64,000 nucleotides of DNA. Origin: Thelephora terrestris (taxonomy: Eukaryota > Basidiomycota > Agaricomycetes > Thelephorales > Thelephoraceae). Where the stretch lies: assembly GCA_015956445.1 (NCBI GenBank), contig WIUZ02000007.1, positions 868,001-932,000 of the forward strand. Reading direction: 5' to 3'. This document shows, piece after piece, positions 59,178 through 64,000 of the stretch (its first letter is position 1; the number at the start of each line of letters is the position of its first letter). The notes under the pieces are model-generated. The model worked only from the letters and a program-made list of their open reading frames with translations. It was not told the origin of the DNA and searched no databases. A program made the translations under genes and the position numbers.

Positions 59178-60163
59178 TTACTCCAAACCGGATAAATCCT
59201 TGGGTCGAGCCTTTCGAGAAGGATTCGCCCTTGCAGGGGCGCTGCCAGACCGATCGCGTCCTGGAACATACGGAGGATCTGACCTGCTACCGTCTTCCTC
59301 TGAGTCATCGTTGGAATCCGTGCGCGAAGGTTGTGGCTGCGAGGCAAGAGACCCTCCAGCGAAAGAAGCCCTGCGCGGTGCCACCGGGGGGCCAGCTTGG
59401 GTTTCGTAGGGAGGCGGAGGCGCGCCCTGGGTGATTGGCATCGGTCCTGACGCCATCATCTCAGGCGGCATTTGCGGGTAACCCTGGAGTCGTGCTTGTG
59501 CGATCATCTGGGGCGGCATCTGTGCTCGTGTTTGAGGGTACATCGGAGGTGGCACTCGTTCAACGCCATAACCCGAATCCGAACGATCCGCGAACGAGTA
59601 GGTACCTTGGTGAACGAGCCCAACCACGCGTCCCGCTCCATTGTGAAGCTGGCTGAAGACGGGCATCGGAGGGTGAAAGCGTTGGGGAGGGGCAAGGGGG
59701 CGCATTCTCGGTCCGGCGTTTGGATCGGGATATGGTTGCCCTGGGCCTTGAACTCTGGCTTGGGAAAGAAGGACTTGTTGTTGGGAAACAGGTTGTCCCG
59801 GCACAGGGCGGGTATGTGGCGGTAGGTTATGCAATTGCTCTGGGACGTGCATTCGACCATAATTGGAGGCAGACGGTCCCCCTCCTGCCCCTGCTGGAAT
59901 TGCTGGTCCTGCAGATCTGCATCCGGCGTGATCAACCAAAAATTCTAAACCGCAATGGAGAAAACAGAAACAACTGACTGTTCTCGAAGCCCACAGACGA
60001 TGTGCATCAGTTCATCTTGTCGGCGGGATACAACGCTGAGCTGTGATTGCAAGCTCGTGATGTTCTGCAAGAGCTGTCCCCCTCCAGGGATTGAAGTGAG
60101 TTCTGCGACAGTGTTGTCTGCGTCCAGGTTTTCACCGTTATTGGAGGCCGGGGGAGGAGCCAT
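59178..60163 (-). CDS. Pro/Gln-rich protein with short coiled coil
   Basis: Two exons joined by an intron near 59,922-59,965; using the acceptor at ...gatgcag keeps the frame (CA|A TCT GCA). Start ATG at 60,161-60,163 (MAPPPASNNGENLDADNTVA). Residues 20-62 form a probable coiled coil (GGGQLLQNITSLQSQLSVVS; RRQDELMHIVCGLREQ). The rest is low complexity: HNLPPHTRPVPGQPVSQQQV, PGQPYPDPNAGPRM, repeated PPQM/MPPQ motifs, then an acidic NDDSEEDGSR patch and a basic end (NPSRKARPKDLSGLE). The composition suggests a nuclear regulator or RNP-associated protein; no named family recognised. Confidence 0.7.
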
Positions 60164-63100
60164 GAGTATCGGATGGTCAAAGTGGAAAATATTCAACGGA
60201 GGGGCTCTTAGGCAAAAGGATGCCACGAGTGAGATTCAAAGGCGAGTGAGTTGGGAGGTGTGGCAGGGTTGGGTGAAGAAAGAGCTGTGGTTTCTTTCTG
60301 ACATGCTTTATATACAGAGGCAGGGACATGATCCTGCGGCGGGGGTGGCGAGTCGTCCGAGGGAGGTAGACCAGTAGTGATTTTTACGGACGCCACGGTT
60401 ATGGCCATCCTGTCCATATTTGGTACCAACACGAGGAGAGAAGGCGGAGCGATGCGCATGTGGATGAAAACGTGGACGATTGTGAATGATATAACAAAGA
60501 CCCTGTCCTGCAATCAGAGGCGCTTATCAGGAACGGTTCATCCGAAAGAATTGCACTCGCAGGACCGACCGTTGCTGCCCAAGACTCGCGCCGTACGCGA
60601 CCCTCAGAAGGTCCATAAACTTTTCGAAAGACCGAGTGACCTCTTGCGTTGTCAAGGGCAAGACATGTAAAGGCGGTCAAAGGGGGCTCAGTTGAGTTTA
60701 CGGCAGTTCATTGGTCGGTGAGATGAATCCTGTCCGATTTGTCAGAGCCACGGTCGAATGGGCACAACAGCGCTCATCTGGACATCCGGGCGTTATTTGG
60801 AATAAGACTGTGGGGGCAGACACCGTGTAATCGATGAAGTCAAGTCCAAGGGACCATGGATCAATCGATCAAGCGGGCACAATTCTAACCTGTAGTACTT
60901 ACGTAAACACCGCCGCACTTCCCACTGTCGCCCACCCCCAAAGAACTATCCGCCGTCGTGCGGTCTACCAATGGACGCAATCTCAACCGCAGGCCCCTTG
61001 CGGTAGTTCTGGCCCACAGCAGCTGAGACCACTCGCCCGACCGCTGCCCATGCCACTTCTGTTGGCTCATGAGCCACAGGTTAGTCATGAGCCACTCATT
61101 CGCATCGCAGCCGCATCGCTATTGTTCGTTCGACTCATCTGTGCATCAGGAGCCGGCTTGCTTTCGGAAGGATCAAGGGTTTGGTGCGTGTCTCTTGGCT
61201 CACATACTTCCCCGCATGACAACTAATACACGTATTCAACCGAACGCCATTGCTAGTAGCAGGGTCTCACGCTCGCCCCAGATAAATTCAAATTCGGATG
61301 CCACCTCCTGGCGCAAACAAAAGAGCTGAATCTTCCCACTTCAAGACTCCACTCTTGCAAAGGTTGTTGGCGACGAACGTGGGGAGATCCTCGGCGGGAC
61401 TGAGAAATCCAGGTTTTACAGTCTCCCGGGCGTACAGCGAGCAGCACGCTTACGAGCAACTACTCTCAGCCAACCACGATCAGACGACACTTTCAGCCAA
61501 GCTTGATATATGAGTTAGTCGCCGCAGATCTCGTTGCAAGTTTATGGCTATCCCATGGCTGGAATTCAGTGGTCACTCACGGTGCAGTTTCTCGCCTCTC
61601 GCCCCTGCTGCAATGTTCCTTGTGCCACGATGTGCGCTGGGGGAAAAATGTGACAATTTCGTGTCCACGCTGAGCTCCAGCTATCACAAAGCCCTGTCCG
61701 GGAAAGAGCTGCTATCAAAAGGTCCGGAGGTTGCCGCCTAGGAGCTCTCGCGCCCAAGGGGTTGTCGCTTCCTCCGAGAAATAGGGTGGCGCATTTCGCT
61801 GCAAGGAGCAAGACGCGGAAGGCCAGTCAAGGGGAAGCCGGTTGAGGCCTGCGCCGCTTCATTGTTCGATGGGGATGGGCCTGTGTAGGCGACACACCCG
61901 TGGTCCAATGGGCGTCACAGTGACCGTGCTCGCCCGAACCTCGGAGATTATAACTTTGCCTCATGCTGATGGCGGTAGGATCCAGCTGTTATTGGGTTTA
62001 GAGACAATGGAACGCTCCGAGTGATCACAATAGACCAAAACTAGGACACCGATATAGTTGGATGCTGTATTAAACCGGCAAAGGACAGGGCAAGGAGGCC
62101 GTTTGTCTGAATGGAGGTACGTAGCAGGGTGATAGATTAAAGCAAACAGCCGAAAATTATGAATGGTCAGCGGCAAACGCCAAAATCGAAAAAGATGGTC
62201 CTGTTCGATGGGACCATGTCTCAAGGTCGAACTCGCGTCCATCGCGGAGGAATGGATCCAAGGCAGTTTACAGCGCCAGTTGTAGGGGAACGCGATTAGA
62301 AGGCGATGAGGTCGACCGAAGAGCGATCCCTTCTATCGCGTGAGATACGGGTTCTTCCAGGGTCTTCCCAGCATCGAGCGGTCCGCCTTCCAGCAGGGTA
62401 TATATAGCCGAGGCCGTTCAGTAAATTTGCCTCTCCCCTTTTCTTACCGACCGCCCGAAATTTTTTGATGCCTCCTTCGCTTGTCGTCTCCCTTCCTCCC
62501 ACAGCGTCCTAGCTGCCGGTTTGCGCAGGCAGATAGCAAACCGATGCCCAAGCGACCAGTACGACGAACGTAAGGAGTCGTTTTCGTTCTGCGAGAATCC
62601 GCACAGGCTGAAAACATCCTTCAGCGCCTGAACCACCGCTCGGCCCCCCATTATTTGGCCCCAAAGTCAGCTTTCCGTAGCCCGCGCCAATAGAAGTGCT
62701 GTATGAAGTGGACACATGCATCCCAGACTTCACCCGAGGTTGTTTCGATGGACGTGAAGTTATCGAGCAGGTGCTCAACCGCTCAATGCCCACATCTTCC
62801 GACATTTTCCACCACCCCTCAGCACTTAGCTTGGGCTTAGTACTCGACGTCAGCTGAAAACAGTCCGAAGGAATCATTCTGTTAGCACATTGGATCCTGG
62901 GGCTCAAAGTTGTCCCGGATTGGAATCAATATTGTGGTGAAGGCGTTGCTCCGATGCGTCAATTCAGAATCTCCCGAGTCTTGCAGAAGGCGGTCAGGAT
63001 CACTTAAGGTTGTTCTCTTCAAAAGTGCAAGGTTGGCAAACTGCGGCGGTCGGCCTCGTCCGTTCGTCCCTGCGTGGCTTGACCTGACATGTCGTACTAT

Positions 63101-63523
63101 TCAGTTCAGCATTCAGGGCAATTACAAACGGTCGAAGTGAGGCTGTTGCCGGGGCATGCTTACACATCCACGATGCGCAACAGTCAAAAAGTGAAGGTTA
63201 TTGAGGCGGGGGTTGATCTAAGCGCCTAGATTCCTGCCAAAGTTAGCGCCAGTACATGAGTACGCCCAGATGGGGCAGTACCAGCCACACCGGTCGTGAT
63301 TCCATACAGTTTCATTGAGTACAAAGTACAGGAGAGGAGATAGCGAGATAATCGAAACGAGAACAACAAACAATTACGAAGGAATGCAACAGGGAAAGCA
63401 CGTCGACAACCGTGGAAGAGTCCTACTCATCGAAGAGGGGAAGTTACAAAAGGACTGCGAACGTCCAGGAAACAGGGAAACAGGAGGCAAGAAACCCAAC
63501 CTACGCGTCCTCCACTCCAAATG
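60164..63523. other. Long region without a supportable gene
   Basis: About 3.4 kb. Many short frames on both strands, none with domain or splice support. The minus frame at 62,509-62,907 ends in one hydrophobic segment (LLTFVVLVAWASVCYLPA), but its upstream part looks random. A TATA-like gtatatatagcc lies at about 62,399-62,410 on the plus strand with no gene after it. Confidence 0.4.
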
Positions 63524-64000
63524 TTACTTCAGCAACAACTCATCATCCGACTCTTCGGCTTTCTGAGGTGAGAGCGGTAATCCATCATCAATCTCTGTAA
63601 CCCTCCCATCCTTACAAACCCTCACGCTTGCTTGAAAGTCTCTTTGAGTGACAGTACCACTCCTCTTCCTCGCCGGAGCCTTTCGTTTGGGGGCGGGAGC
63701 AGGCTTCAACCAAACTACTCTCGGCTGCGGGATCTTGCCGGGATTATAGTCGCTGGCTTTGATCGTATCGCTCCGCTTTCGACTGGCGCGTTCCGCCGCA
63801 TTCTTGCTCGACCCCGCCACAGGTTTCTCTCCTTGTTGTGCCTGATTGTTTTCAGGCACTGTCGGCATCGAACGAGCGCGATTCAAGGGAGCTATGGCAA
63901 CGTCAGCACACCAGCGTAAAACAACATGCGATGGGATGAACAAGACCTTCTAGGTTCATTTCCGAAACTTTAGTTCCCAGCGCTTCCAGGTCGTCAAGGC
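63524..64000 (-). CDS. 3' end of a gene running off the right edge
   Basis: Partial. The edge exon reads LDDLEALGTKVSEMNLE. A GT-AG intron of about 55 bp (63,893-63,947) joins it in frame to the last exon APLNRARSMPTVPENNQAQQ, KNAAERASRKRSDTIKASDY, VVWLKPAPAPKRKAPARKRS, SVRVCKDGRVTEIDDGLPLS and an acidic end ESDDELLLK (TAA-side at 63,524). A basic, Lys/Arg/Pro-rich tail suggests a nuclear protein. Not identified because only the C-terminus is present. Confidence 0.65.

Noticed and set aside
59504-59935. Alternative frame in the Pro/Gln-rich gene (QQFQQGQEGDRLPP...)
   Set aside because: It requires an acceptor that breaks the frame of the much longer, biased-composition exon; the gatgcag acceptor fits both exons.
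62399-62410. TATA-like gtatatatagcc, similar to gatatatatagcc at about 7,990
   Set aside because: No gene starts downstream of either copy, and short AT runs of this kind occur by chance.
62509-62907. 132-codon minus-strand frame with one hydrophobic segment
   Set aside because: The hydrophobic end alone is weak evidence; the rest lacks family resemblance and there is no supporting intron pattern.

Overview
This window reads as nuclear DNA of a basidiomycete fungus, most likely an Agaricomycete. Almost every gene resolves into several exons with GT-AG introns of about 45-65 bp. The gene families are typical of mushroom-forming fungi: NACHT and NB-ARC NLR proteins with fungal helical N-termini, a DUF6533 membrane protein, a C2H2-array/RING family, and basidiomycete versions of KEI1, KAR9, CLR2 and TRAPPC12. 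I did not see a tRNA, rRNA or CRISPR array. Exon boundaries were read by eye from splice signals and reading-frame continuity.

Left third (1-28,900), accessory. An AT-rich degenerate repeat field (1-745) and a 21-bp hairpin-bearing tandem repeat (790-852) precede a nine-exon gene of unknown function (1,428-3,754). Next come two NLR genes in tail-to-tail order. The first is an NB-ARC/TPR NLR with an apparent C-terminal membrane helix (4,609-7,515, +). The second is a NACHT NLR (8,661-11,756, -). Each carries one in-frame stop. A CpG-starved spacer of about 1.1 kb separates them. Further right are two tandem copies of a large gene on the minus strand (12,951-17,103 and 18,326-21,608). Both encode a long C2H2 zinc-finger array ending in a RING domain, with every finger split by an intron at the same place. 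NLR relics lie on the opposite strand beside each copy. A DUF6533 membrane protein with a 10-nt microexon (23,518-25,325) and about 3.6 kb of mostly uninterpretable DNA close the region. That DNA includes a cluster of tiny GC-rich hairpins.

Middle and right (28,900-60,200), a compact housekeeping block. In order: an acidic Ser-rich conserved hypothetical; PET117 (cytochrome oxidase assembly); a small four-helix membrane protein, possibly promethin-like; ADE17 (last two steps of purine synthesis); a disordered hypothetical; a ten-exon HDDC2-type deoxynucleotidase; KEI1 (inositolphosphorylceramide synthase subunit), sharing a 52-bp divergent promoter with an eIF4E class II (4E-HP-like) gene; a kinase relic; CLR2 (heterochromatic silencing); KAR9 (microtubule/spindle positioning); a seven-helix-like membrane protein; TRAPPC12 (vesicle tethering); a SIR2 sirtuin; and a Pro/Gln-rich coiled-coil protein. 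CLR2 and the sirtuin both belong to silencing machinery but are 11 kb apart and need not be co-regulated. The last 3.4 kb before the edge shows no supportable gene except the 3' end of a minus-strand gene that runs off the right side.

The most unusual system here is the tandem pair of split-finger C2H2/RING genes placed against NLR genes and relics. The modules have symmetric exon phases, show internal duplication, and are decaying differently in the two copies.
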